A DNA stretch of 16,285 nucleotides from JAYVJM01 sp043769275 (GTDB lineage Bacteria > Pseudomonadota > Gammaproteobacteria > Pseudomonadales > UBA7239), in assembly GCA_043769275.1 (NCBI GenBank), contig JAYVJM010000040.1:1-16285 (forward strand), written 5' to 3'. The notes under the pieces are model-generated. The model was not told where the DNA came from, did not search any database, and worked only from the letters and a program-made list of their open reading frames with translations. Shown here piece after piece: positions 6,532-13,688 of the stretch; the first letter of the stretch is position 1, and every line of letters begins with the position of its first letter. The translations under genes and the position numbers were made by a program.

Positions 6532-7358
6532 TAAAACTGAGCGTCAACGTCAACAAAATTGCGCTGATACGGAATTCACGGGCAGGCAATTATCCTGATG
6601 TTCTTGCTTATGCTCGCCGCTGCATAGAGTTGGGCGCAGATGGGATTACTGTGCATCCACGCCCTGATCGACGTCATATTCGCGCAAATGATGTGACTGC
6701 GTTAGCTGCATTGATGCCCGAGTACCCAGCCATTGAGCTAAATATAGAAGGCAATCCATTTGCGTCAGCGCACAGCGATTATCCTGGCTTGATGGCATTT
6801 GTAGAGCAAGTTCGTCCGGCGCAATGCACCCTTGTGCCCGATAGCGACAGCCAATTGACATCCGATCACGGCTTCAATTTGCAACGCGATGGTGAGCGTC
6901 TGCGACCTATCATCCAGCATCTGCACGCACAGGGTTGTCGAGTCAGCCTATTTATGGATGCAAACTGTGCGCAAATTGATTTGGCAAAAGCCCTGTGTGC
7001 CGATGCAGTTGAGTTTTATACCGGCCCTTATGCACAAGCGTCTGCCGCACATGACGAAAAACAAATTAACAGCGAGCTACTGGCTTTGACATTGGCGGCA
7101 AATCGCGCCAATGTTTTAGGCTTAAGGGTCAATGCAGGGCATGATCTCAATTGCCTTAATTTACCCGCGTTGGTCAGAGCACTTCCAATGCTGGCTGAAG
7201 TTTCTATCGGGCACGCTCTTACCGTTGATGCATTAGAGTGGGGTTTAGCCACATCAATCAGCGCGTATCAAAATGCCCTTTTACCCACCCTCGACATGAG
7301 TACTCATCATGCAAATCACCGAACACAACGTTGTTTCCATTCATTACATTTTGACTAA
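6528..7358 (+). CDS. pdxJ: Pyridoxine 5'-phosphate synthase PdxJ (long, Bacteroidetes-like subtype)
   Basis: Condenses 1-deoxyxylulose 5-phosphate with 3-amino-2-oxopropyl phosphate to pyridoxine 5'-phosphate, the ring-closing step of the DXP-dependent vitamin B6 pathway. A TIM-barrel enzyme of 276 residues, longer than the usual 240 or so. Catalytic residues by alignment to E. coli H45/E72/H193 are H43 (TVHPRPDRRHI), E70 (AIELNIEGN) and H205 (NAGHDL); SIGHAL near 226-231 is the phosphate-binding end. The N-terminus reads SVNVNKIALIRNSR, not the NIDHIATLRNAR of E. coli. The GTG start overlaps the cyclophilin stop (GTGA). The last 16 or so codons run over the start of the FKBP gene in another frame (50-base overlap), giving a His-rich tail of doubtful function. 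Confidence 0.92.
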   Translation: MIKLSVNVNKIALIRNSRAGNYPDVLAYARRCIELGADGITVHPRPDRRHIRANDVTALAALMPEYPAIELNIEGNPFASAHSDYPGLMAFVEQVRPAQCTLVPDSDSQLTSDHGFNLQRDGERLRPIIQHLHAQGCRVSLFMDANCAQIDLAKALCADAVEFYTGPYAQASAAHDEKQINSELLALTLAANRANVLGLRVNAGHDLNCLNLPALVRALPMLAEVSIGHALTVDALEWGLATSISAYQNALLPTLDMSTHHANHRTQRCFHSLHFD

Positions 7359-7794
7359 TGACCAAGGCGATCTGCTTGACAGCTCAAGCAAAGAAGCACC
7401 GCTAATGTATATGCATGGAGCAAACAACATTATTCCAGGCCTTGAAGATGCATTAGAGGGCAAAAAAACAGGTGATGCCTTAGATGTGCGCGTAAGCCCA
7501 GAGCAGGGCTATGGCCTGTCTATCCCTGAATTGATCCAACAGGTGGATCGCGTGATGTTTCAAGGTGTCGAGACCATTGAAGCGGGCATGTCGTTTCAGG
7601 CTGAAGATCAGTCTGGCTACATGCAGCGCGTGCATGTAACAGGCGTTGATGGCGATGTTGTAACAGTAAACGCAAACCATCCATTGGCAGGACAATACTT
7701 GAATTTTAGTGTTACGGTGCTGGATGTTCGTGCTGCTACGAAAGAGGAGGTGGAGCATGGCCACGTACACGGCGTTGGCGGCCATCACCATTAA
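7309..7794 (+). CDS. SlyD-like FKBP-type peptidyl-prolyl isomerase
   Basis: A 161-residue cytoplasmic isomerase/chaperone of the SlyD/FkpB type. The FKBP half (about 1-66 and 130-142) shows VVSIHYIL, the G.DLLDSS turn, the MYMHGANNIIPGLEDALEGK core and NHPLAGQYLNFSVTVLDVR. The insert-in-flap chaperone domain lies between (about 67-128). The end HGHVHGVGGHHH is a short His-rich tail, suggesting metal (nickel) binding as in SlyD, though much shorter than in E. coli. The ATG at 7309 sits inside the end of pdxJ in another frame. No strong Shine-Dalgarno is seen, so coupling to pdxJ translation is likely. No clear terminator follows in the 77-base gap to the peroxiredoxin gene. Confidence 0.92.
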   Translation: MQITEHNVVSIHYILTNDQGDLLDSSSKEAPLMYMHGANNIIPGLEDALEGKKTGDALDVRVSPEQGYGLSIPELIQQVDRVMFQGVETIEAGMSFQAEDQSGYMQRVHVTGVDGDVVTVNANHPLAGQYLNFSVTVLDVRAATKEEVEHGHVHGVGGHHH

Positions 7795-7871
7795 CAAATA
7801 TTGCAATACATCATTAGGCTAACTGGTAGGCGTTTTTACATCCTGTTTTACCACCGCTTAGGAGAGACATT

Positions 7872-8531
7872 ATGTCCCTACGTATAAACGACGAAGCTCC
7901 TGATTTCACAGCAAAAACCACACATGGCAAAATTAATTTCCATGAATGGATTGGCGACTCATGGGCGATTTTATTTTCACACCCTAAGGACTTTACCCCC
8001 GTATGTACCACTGAGTTGGGCTATATGGCCAAACTTGCGCCCGAATTCAGCAAACGAAATTGCAAAATTATTGGCCTGAGTGTTGACCCTGTTGATCAGC
8101 ATGAAAAATGGCTCAAAGACATCGAGGAAACACAAGGCTCGACGGTCAAATACCCCATGATTGGCGATTGTGATTTAGCCGTTGCCAAACTGTATGGCAT
8201 GTTGCCTGCAAGTGAAGATGACTCCTCGGAGGGTCGTACTGCCGCAAACAATGCAACGGTGCGTTCGGTATTTATTGTTGGACCTGATAAAAAAATCAAG
8301 TTGATGCTGACTTATCCCATGACCACAGGGCGTAATTTTGATGAAATTTTGCGCGTTTTGGATTCCATGCAGTTGACGGGCAAGCATAAAGTAGCAACGC
8401 CAGTGAACTGGAAGCAGGGAGACGATGTAATTATCGCGCCTTCTGTTTCAGACGATGAAGCTAAAAAGCTGTTTCCTGCCGGCTGGAAAGCCTTGAAGCC
8501 TTATCTAAGAATGACAAAACAACCTAGATGA
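7872..8531 (+). CDS. 1-Cys peroxiredoxin (Prx6 family)
   Basis: A 219-residue thiol peroxidase of the AhpC/TSA superfamily, Prx6 group, reducing hydrogen peroxide and organic peroxides in the cytoplasm. The active-site motif FTPVCTTE has the peroxidatic Cys at 45 with Thr42, and the partner Arg is R131. Residues 70-80 (SVDPVDQHEKW) and the C-terminal extension (TPVNWKQGDDVIIAP, then FPAGWKALKPYLR) are typical of Prx6 and absent from 2-Cys AhpC. Cys64 and Cys100 are extra cysteines; neither sits in a standard resolving position. A strong ribosome site AGGAGAG lies about eight bases before the ATG. The gene converges on the glycosyltransferase gene. No OxyR site was recognised upstream. Confidence 0.94.
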   Translation: MSLRINDEAPDFTAKTTHGKINFHEWIGDSWAILFSHPKDFTPVCTTELGYMAKLAPEFSKRNCKIIGLSVDPVDQHEKWLKDIEETQGSTVKYPMIGDCDLAVAKLYGMLPASEDDSSEGRTAANNATVRSVFIVGPDKKIKLMLTYPMTTGRNFDEILRVLDSMQLTGKHKVATPVNWKQGDDVIIAPSVSDDEAKKLFPAGWKALKPYLRMTKQPR

Positions 8532-8640
8532 TAACGAGGATGCCGTTACCAACTGCTTTTCCATACAACCTGTAGATTTAGACGGCATAACAGCGGATAG
8601 CAGTACTTTCTTTGCTGCTTCTTACGAGTTATAGAACACA

Positions 8641-8674
8641 CTGGTGGTAATTGCCTTCGACAATTTACCGCCAG
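8641..8674. terminator. Strong hairpin 1 in the convergent gap
   Basis: The arm 8641-8653 pairs with 8661-8674: 13 base pairs, one G-T wobble (8645-8670), one bulged T (8664) and a CCTTCGA loop. There is no T-run on either side. It lies between convergent genes, so a bidirectional transcript-end or 3'-protecting structure is the natural reading. Confidence 0.5.
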
Positions 8675-8683
8675 AGATCAATA

Positions 8684-8708
8684 GTACACGGCCGACAATG
8701 CCGTGTAC
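8684..8708. terminator. Strong hairpin 2 in the convergent gap
   Basis: GTACACGGC (8684-8692) pairs perfectly with GCCGTGTAC (8700-8708) around CGACAAT. It lies ten bases after hairpin 1 and eight bases before the duplicated target of the mobile element. It also lacks a T-run. It could end transcription from either side or be a REP-like extragenic palindrome. Confidence 0.5.
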
Positions 8709-8719
8709 GATATTTAGAT

Positions 8720-8753
8720 GGTTCTGTCGCATTAACTGTTAGCACCCAAGCAT
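8720..8753 (+). repeat. 34-base repeat, copy A (left end of the MITE-like element)
   Basis: Matches 16156-16189 at 33 of 34 positions in the same orientation. The only difference is T at 8725 against C at 16161. Similarity stops after the motif CCCAAGCAT. Confidence 0.85.
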
Positions 8754-8870
8754 ATTGCCTGTGAGCCTAAAGTCAGGCGGACTTATAGCCAGCCAATACA
8801 CTTTTCGCAGCGTAAAATGACTTGAAGCCAAGCATGGGTTTCGTTATTCGTTACTTAATGCGACAGAACC
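8720..8870. mobile_element. MITE-like 151-bp element with terminal inverted repeats
   Basis: The left end GGTTCTGTCGCATTAA (8720-8735) is the exact reverse complement of the right end TTAATGCGACAGAACC (8855-8870). The 4-base sequence AGAT stands directly on both sides (8716-8719 and 8871-8874), as expected for a target-site duplication. No coding region fits inside. The termini start like IS6-family ends (GGTTCTGTTGCAAA, from memory), but IS6 elements make 8-bp duplications, so the family is unsettled. The first 34 bases recur at 16156-16189. The element sits between two convergent genes and ends 23 bases from the glycosyltransferase stop. Confidence 0.7.
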
Positions 8871-8893
8871 AGATTTTTGGAGTCACTTCTCAA

Positions 8894-9778
8894 TTACAAA
8901 CTGAAGTTGCACAGCAAATGCCAAATCCCCCTCAATACCTTCCAGTTGTAAGCTGAAAGAGAAATTTTCGCCAAAATTTCACGCGCTAGTTTTCGGTCAT
9001 GTTTGGATGCTGTGAGAAAATAGCTGCGCATTAAATCAGAACGTACCTGCGGGTAAAGCGGGTGCTCACGATATACATCAATCGTTTTTATCATTGAGGA
9101 AAACATATAGCGGGTATTTTGATAACTATTGCTGCCATGCTTTCTGTAATACATGAGCACATCATTCGCACCAAACATGCTGTGATTGCGTGAGGTTAAC
9201 TTAAACCACATATACATGTCTTCCAGCGGAATTTCCGGATCCCAGCCACCTTCTTTATCTAAAACCGCTCTGCGTATCATGCAAGTAGAAGCAACAATAC
9301 CAGGTGCAGTGTTGGCAAACAATTGCTCAAAATGAATGTGGCGATCCGGCGGAAACTTTTGTCTTTTAGCGATCACTTTACCGTCAGCGTCAATCAACAA
9401 AGCATTGCCGCCACACACAGCCACATCGGGATTTTCCTCCATGAAACGCACTTGTTTTTCAGTTTTGTCTAAAAACATAACGTCGTCGGAGCCAAACTGG
9501 CAGATGTACTTGCCTGTTGCTAAAGCCAGTGCTTGGTTGAGCGTATCTGAAAGACCTGTATTTTTTTTACGGATAAATGTAAATGTTTTATTCTTTTCTG
9601 TAGCACGTAGCTGGATGTTAGCAACAATATTCGGCGTGCTGTCGTGCGAGCCATCGTCTATCACAATCAGCTCAATATTGGCGTACGTTTGGTTGAGTAT
9701 GCTCTCAATACATTCCTCAATATAACGCTCATGGTTATAGGCAGAGACAAGCACAGAAACTTTAGGGGAAATATCCAC
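8894..9778 (-). CDS. Family 2 glycosyltransferase
   Basis: A 294-residue GT-A fold glycosyltransferase, probably acting at the inner face of the inner membrane on a surface polysaccharide or LPS sugar. Motifs: the nucleotide-binding start VSVLVSAYNHERYIEECIES (residues 7-26) and VIDDGSHDST (39-48), the metal/sugar-nucleotide motif GSDD (96-99), and the acceptor region PLEDMYMW (184-191) with a likely catalytic Glu-Asp. No transmembrane helix is evident. The start is GTG at 9778 with GGAG about ten bases upstream. It lies 60 bases downstream of valS on the same strand and probably shares its transcript. No other sugar gene is nearby, and its base composition looks somewhat more AT-rich than valS, so it may be an acquired single gene. 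Donor and acceptor cannot be predicted. Confidence 0.9.
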   Translation of the reverse strand: MDISPKVSVLVSAYNHERYIEECIESILNQTYANIELIVIDDGSHDSTPNIVANIQLRATEKNKTFTFIRKKNTGLSDTLNQALALATGKYICQFGSDDVMFLDKTEKQVRFMEENPDVAVCGGNALLIDADGKVIAKRQKFPPDRHIHFEQLFANTAPGIVASTCMIRRAVLDKEGGWDPEIPLEDMYMWFKLTSRNHSMFGANDVLMYYRKHGSNSYQNTRYMFSSMIKTIDVYREHPLYPQVRSDLMRSYFLTASKHDRKLAREILAKISLSAYNWKVLRGIWHLLCNFSL

Positions 9779-9838
9779 AACGCTTTTACTCCACTATTTT
9801 TGTTGTGATCGCTAGACAACCACAGTTTTTTCTGGCGA

Positions 9839-12688
9839 TTAAAGTGCTCGAATCACCTCAACATGTTCCTGCGTTTTTTGCAGAGCTAACGCAGCGTCGC
9901 GCAATTTTTCTTTTTCTTTGTCAACCACTTCAGGCGGTGCTTTGGCTATAAAACTGTCGTTGCCAAGCTTGCCCTGTATGCGCTCACACTCTTTTTGCAA
10001 GCGTTCGATTTCTTTTTGCAAGCGCGTTAACTCCGCGTTTTTGTCGATCAAATCGCTCATGGGAATTAGAATGTCTAGCCCGCCAGTCAATGCTGTCGCA
10101 CACAAAGGCGCAGTTTTTCCCTCAGGCAACCATTGAATAGCCGCCAAATTAGCGAGCTTCATCAGAAAGGGGCGATTGGCCTGCAAGCGTGCGCGATCGT
10201 CTGGGTTGCCATTGCGCAACAAAACGGGCAGCGATTTACCAGGGGCGATGTTCATTTCGCTGCGGATTGTGCGAATGCCAAGAATAATTGTTTGTAGCCA
10301 CGCGATATCCGCCAGTGCTTGCGTGTCGACTTTACTGCTGTCGGCCTGCGGGTAACGCACAAGCATAATCGTTTCACCCGCACTGCCCGCGAGCGTTTTG
10401 ACGCGCTGCCAAATTTCTTCTGTGATAAACGGCATCATGGGGTGCATTAAACGCAAAGACGCTTCTAATACGCGCACCAGTGTGCGACGTGTGCCTTTTT
10501 TCTGTTCAGCGTTTGCTTTTTCATCCCACAAAACTGGTTTTGATAATTCCAGATACCAGTCGCAGTATTCATTCCAGAAAAAGTCATACAGTGCTTGTGT
10601 GGCTAGATCAAAACGAAACTGCTCCAACGCTGTGTTTACGGCGGCTTCTGTTTCTTGCAAACGTGAAATAATCCAACGATCTGCTAGTGATAAATCGTAA
10701 TCCATCGAGTTATCCTGCCCGCAATCGTGCCCTTCGGTATTCATCAACACATAGCGCGATGCATTCCAAATTTTGTTGCAGAAATTGCGGAAGCCCTCGA
10801 TGCGTCCCACATCAAATTTAATGTCGCGCCCTGTTGCGGCTAAAGACAAAAATGTAAAACGTAGCGCGTCGGTGCCGTAAGCATTAAGCCCTTCTGGAAA
10901 TTCTTTGCGCGTGGCTTTGGCAATTTTTTCTGCGAGCTGTGGCTGCATCATGCCTTGCGTGCGTTTGGCGACCAGTGTTTCCAAATCAATGCCGTCAATC
11001 AAATCAATCGGGTCTAAAACATTCCCCTTGGATTTGGACATTTTCTGACCGCTGCTGTCACGCACTAATCCATGCACATACACAGTTTTGAACGGCACTT
11101 GCGGCGTGCCATCATCGCTTTTCACTAGGCGCATCGTCATCATAATCATGCGTGCGACCCAGAAGAAAATAATGTCAAAACCTGTTACCAGCACGTCAGT
11201 TGAGTGAAAAGTTTTGAGTGCATCCGTGTTGTCTGGCCAACCCAGCGTCGAAAACGTCCATAAAGCGGAAGAAAACCACGTATCCAGTACATCCTCGTCT
11301 TGTCGCAATTTTATAACGACTGAGAGGCCATGTTTGGCGCGCACTTCCTGTTCATTGCGGCCAACATACACATTGCCACTCTCGTCATACCACGCTGGAA
11401 TGCGATGCCCCCACCACAACTGGCGCGAAATACACCAATCCTGAATATCACGCATCCATGAAAAGTACATGTTTTCGTATTGCTTTGGCACGAATTGGAT
11501 ACGGCCATCTTCCACCGCTTTGATGGCATCAACTGCCAAGGGTTTTGTGCTGACATACCACTGATCGGTTAGCCACGGCTCGATAACCACACCAGAGCGA
11601 TCACCTCGCGGCACTTTCAATGTATGCGCGTCAATTTTGACCAACCAACCTTCTGCTTGCGCTTGCTCTACGATCTTTTTGCGTGCAGTAAAACGCTCAA
11701 GCCCTGCATAGTCGACAGGCGCAGTTTCGCAGCTAGCAGGCTGATACGTTCCAGCTTCCAGTGAGATAAATTCGTGAAGAATATGAGCATTACGATCAAA
11801 AACGTTAATCAACGGCAACAAATGGCGCTTGCCCACTTCAAAATCATTCACATCATGCGCTGGGGTGATTTTAACCACGCCTGTACCGAAAGCGGGGTCT
11901 ACATAATCATCTGCCACAATCGGCACTATGCGGCCAGTGATGGGCAGCTTTATATGCTGGCCGATCAGGTGTTTGTAGCGTGCGTCTTCGGGATGAACCG
12001 CAACAGCGGTATCGCCTAACAGCGTTTCTGGGCGCGTGGTGGCGACAATTAGCGTTTCGGAACTGCCCTCGATGGCATAGCGGAAGTGCCACATCGAGCC
12101 TTTTTCTTCTTCGGACAACACCTCAAGATCAGAAATGGCCGTGTGTAGCTTGGGATCCCAGTTAACCAGCCGTTTACCTCGGTAAATCAGCCCCTGCTCA
12201 TGCAAACGCACAAAGGCTTCCTGCACAGCTTTTGATAGACCATCGTCCATGGTGAAACGCTCACGCGACCAGTCAACCGATGAACCTAAACGACGAATTT
12301 GCTGTGTAATCGTGCCACCGCTGTCGGCCTTCCAGTCCCAGACTTTTTCCAAAAAGGCTTCGCGGCCTAAGTCGTGGCGCGTGATGTTTTGCGCTGCCAA
12401 CTGACGCTCCACCACCATTTGCGTGGCGATACCGGCGTGGTCAGTACCCGGCTGCCACAGCGTATTGCGCCCTTGCATCCGCCGCCAACGAATGAGTGTA
12501 TCCATCACGGCATTGTTAAATCCGTGTCCCATATGCAGGCTACCGGTAACATTCGGCGGCGGAATCATGATGCAATAAGAGTCACCTTCGCCGGAAGGCT
12601 GGAAAAATCCGGCTTTTTCCCATGTGTCATAGCCATGCCTTTCAATGCTGTGAGGTTGGTAGTGCTGGGACTGCTCGGGGCTTTTCAT
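9839..12688 (-). CDS. valS: Valyl-tRNA synthetase
   Basis: A 949-residue class I aminoacyl-tRNA synthetase that charges tRNA-Val in the cytoplasm. The HIGH motif is HMGH at residues 52-55 (after PPPNVTGSL), the KMSKS motif is at 549-553, and the CP1 editing domain that removes mischarged threonine contains the TTRPET motif near 217-222. The anticodon-binding helices follow, and the last 70 residues or so form the coiled-coil tRNA-binding arm typical of ValRS (LTRLQKEIERLQKECERIQ). Length matches E. coli ValRS (951). ATG 12688 is chosen because the MKSPEQSQHYQPHSIE start matches homologues; no good Shine-Dalgarno is seen. It lies 141 bases after lolA on the same strand with its own likely -10. 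Usual neighbours such as holC or pepA are absent. Confidence 0.98.
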   Translation of the reverse strand: MKSPEQSQHYQPHSIERHGYDTWEKAGFFQPSGEGDSYCIMIPPPNVTGSLHMGHGFNNAVMDTLIRWRRMQGRNTLWQPGTDHAGIATQMVVERQLAAQNITRHDLGREAFLEKVWDWKADSGGTITQQIRRLGSSVDWSRERFTMDDGLSKAVQEAFVRLHEQGLIYRGKRLVNWDPKLHTAISDLEVLSEEEKGSMWHFRYAIEGSSETLIVATTRPETLLGDTAVAVHPEDARYKHLIGQHIKLPITGRIVPIVADDYVDPAFGTGVVKITPAHDVNDFEVGKRHLLPLINVFDRNAHILHEFISLEAGTYQPASCETAPVDYAGLERFTARKKIVEQAQAEGWLVKIDAHTLKVPRGDRSGVVIEPWLTDQWYVSTKPLAVDAIKAVEDGRIQFVPKQYENMYFSWMRDIQDWCISRQLWWGHRIPAWYDESGNVYVGRNEQEVRAKHGLSVVIKLRQDEDVLDTWFSSALWTFSTLGWPDNTDALKTFHSTDVLVTGFDIIFFWVARMIMMTMRLVKSDDGTPQVPFKTVYVHGLVRDSSGQKMSKSKGNVLDPIDLIDGIDLETLVAKRTQGMMQPQLAEKIAKATRKEFPEGLNAYGTDALRFTFLSLAATGRDIKFDVGRIEGFRNFCNKIWNASRYVLMNTEGHDCGQDNSMDYDLSLADRWIISRLQETEAAVNTALEQFRFDLATQALYDFFWNEYCDWYLELSKPVLWDEKANAEQKKGTRRTLVRVLEASLRLMHPMMPFITEEIWQRVKTLAGSAGETIMLVRYPQADSSKVDTQALADIAWLQTIILGIRTIRSEMNIAPGKSLPVLLRNGNPDDRARLQANRPFLMKLANLAAIQWLPEGKTAPLCATALTGGLDILIPMSDLIDKNAELTRLQKEIERLQKECERIQGKLGNDSFIAKAPPEVVDKEKEKLRDAALALQKTQEHVEVIRAL

Positions 12689-12720
12689 TAGATTAGGACG
12701 AAGATAGAAAGAGGGACGGA

Positions 12721-12726
12721 ATTATA
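12721..12726 (-). promoter_or_regulatory. Possible -10 box of a valS promoter
   Basis: TATAAT on the minus strand, 32 bases from the valS ATG, placing the transcription start near 12714. No recognisable -35 lies at the usual distance. The minus-strand TTTTTTT run at about 12790-12796, just after lolA, could mark the end of the lolA transcript but no solid stem precedes it. Confidence 0.4.
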
Positions 12727-12829
12727 CATAGATGCCAAGATAGGCTTGCTCGTGATTTACATCGCCAAACGGATATTACGCAAAATAGTTAAAAAAACCG
12801 CTCTGGCTAAATCCTTACTTAATGCCAAA

Positions 12830-13684
12830 TTACTTTGTTTTCAATACTGTCACGTCTTTCGGTGGCGTAAAACTAAAATATTTAACAGGGATTTTTGGAT
12901 TGAGCATGACATCGCTAAAGTAAATTGTTGTTTTTTGCTGCATTACATCATTGATTACCATGCTGACAGGCTTGCCACTGGAAAAGGTCATTTCCAGTGA
13001 TGCAAATAAATCTTTTTGATCTTTTTTCGGCAATAGGCGAAAACTTTTTTGCTGGGCTTCCTGTAACGGAATAGGCTGAGCTAAGGCTTTGTTGACCATT
13101 GTTTTTGGCGCGGTTGCTTGCTTTACGGGGGCGGCAGCCTGTTTTGCTGCGATTTTCTCTACCGTGAAATTATCTCGAATGCTGGCAGAGTTACCCGCAA
13201 ACATCATGGCCGGCGTTTTTGCGTAATTGGCAGAAAAAGGCTTAATAGTGACCTGCTCCAAATCTGGATCATAAACCCATAGCGTTTTACCATCGGTAAT
13301 AATTTTTTGCGGAAACGGCTCCAGTGTTTCCCAGTAAAAGTGGTTGGGTGCCTGCGCTTGCAATTCGCCCTCATTGTGTTGTTGCAGAACGCCTTTGGCA
13401 TCCATCATGTCTTGCGTAAACTTTGCGCTTAGACCTTTAATTGGCTCTAAAAGCAAAAGCAATTCTTTCAAAGGATCAATAACGGGAGCGGTGGAATACT
13501 CAGAAGCAGCAGGACGGCTAGGAGCCGCGAAAGGAGGTGCAGAAGTAGAACGGCTAGAAGCTGGAGAGGGTGATGCAGAACGGCTAGGACGGCTAGGGGG
13601 AGCGGCAAATGCCGACAGACACTGCGCTAAAAGTACACCAACAGCTATGAGACGAAGGCCTTGACATAAAAAATCCTTGTTCAT
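12830..13684 (-). CDS. lolA: Outer-membrane lipoprotein carrier protein LolA (expanded)
   Basis: The periplasmic chaperone that takes lipoproteins released by LolCDE and delivers them to the outer membrane. 284 residues against about 200 for E. coli. A signal peptide spans about 1-27 (cut after AFA). Family landmarks: GLSAKFTQ (84-91), NEGELQAQAPNHFYWET (104-120), ITDGKTLWVYDPDLEQVT (129-146) and the C-terminal YFSFTPPKDVTV. Two additions explain the length: a Ser/Pro/Ala/Arg linker (about 29-67) encoded by repeated DNA, and an Ala/Lys/Pro insert (about 178-206). The conserved Arg43 of E. coli aligns with Ala112. The start is ATG 13684, four bases after the ftsK stop, with AAGGTGA overlapping the end of ftsK as ribosome site. 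An in-frame start 14 codons upstream lies in ftsK and is rejected. Confidence 0.93.
   Translation of the reverse strand: MNKDFLCQGLRLIAVGVLLAQCLSAFAAPPSRPSRSASPSPASSRSTSAPPFAAPSRPAASEYSTAPVIDPLKELLLLLEPIKGLSAKFTQDMMDAKGVLQQHNEGELQAQAPNHFYWETLEPFPQKIITDGKTLWVYDPDLEQVTIKPFSANYAKTPAMMFAGNSASIRDNFTVEKIAAKQAAAPVKQATAPKTMVNKALAQPIPLQEAQQKSFRLLPKKDQKDLFASLEMTFSSGKPVSMVINDVMQQKTTIYFSDVMLNPKIPVKYFSFTPPKDVTVLKTK
13515..13596 (-). repeat. CGGCTAG repeats encoding the LolA Ser/Pro/Arg linker
   Basis: The heptamer CGGCTAG (plus-strand reading) occurs four times, at 13515, 13551, 13581 and 13590, the last two nine bases apart. In the lolA frame each copy codes for Ser-Arg. The imperfect spacing suggests an old slippage expansion. 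Confidence 0.6.
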
Positions 13685-13688
13685 TTTT

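Larger units (their letters stand above)
8515..8716 (+). pseudogene. Possible decayed coding remnant downstream of the peroxiredoxin gene
   Basis: The frame starting at 8515 is open to a TAG at 8632-8634 and reads like protein (NCFSIQPVDLDGITADSS, then TFFAASYEL). After that single stop it stays open again (NTLVVIAFDNLPPEIN) up to the mobile-element border. No start codon is present. I do not recognise the product. Two strong hairpins overlap the second half, so the open frame may be accidental. Confidence 0.2.

Noticed and set aside
8532..8893. Integron attC site or CRISPR array in the convergent gap
   Set aside because: No R'/R'' core sites of the GTTRRRY type in the right layout and no regularly spaced repeats; the structure is two hairpins plus an element with terminal repeats.
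11311..12092. Antisense open frames within valS
   Set aside because: They follow the codon structure of valS on the other frames, with no ribosome sites or recognisable motifs.
12760..12829. Intrinsic terminator after lolA
   Set aside because: A minus-strand T7 run is present, but the preceding sequence forms only a weak 4-bp stem with a long loop.
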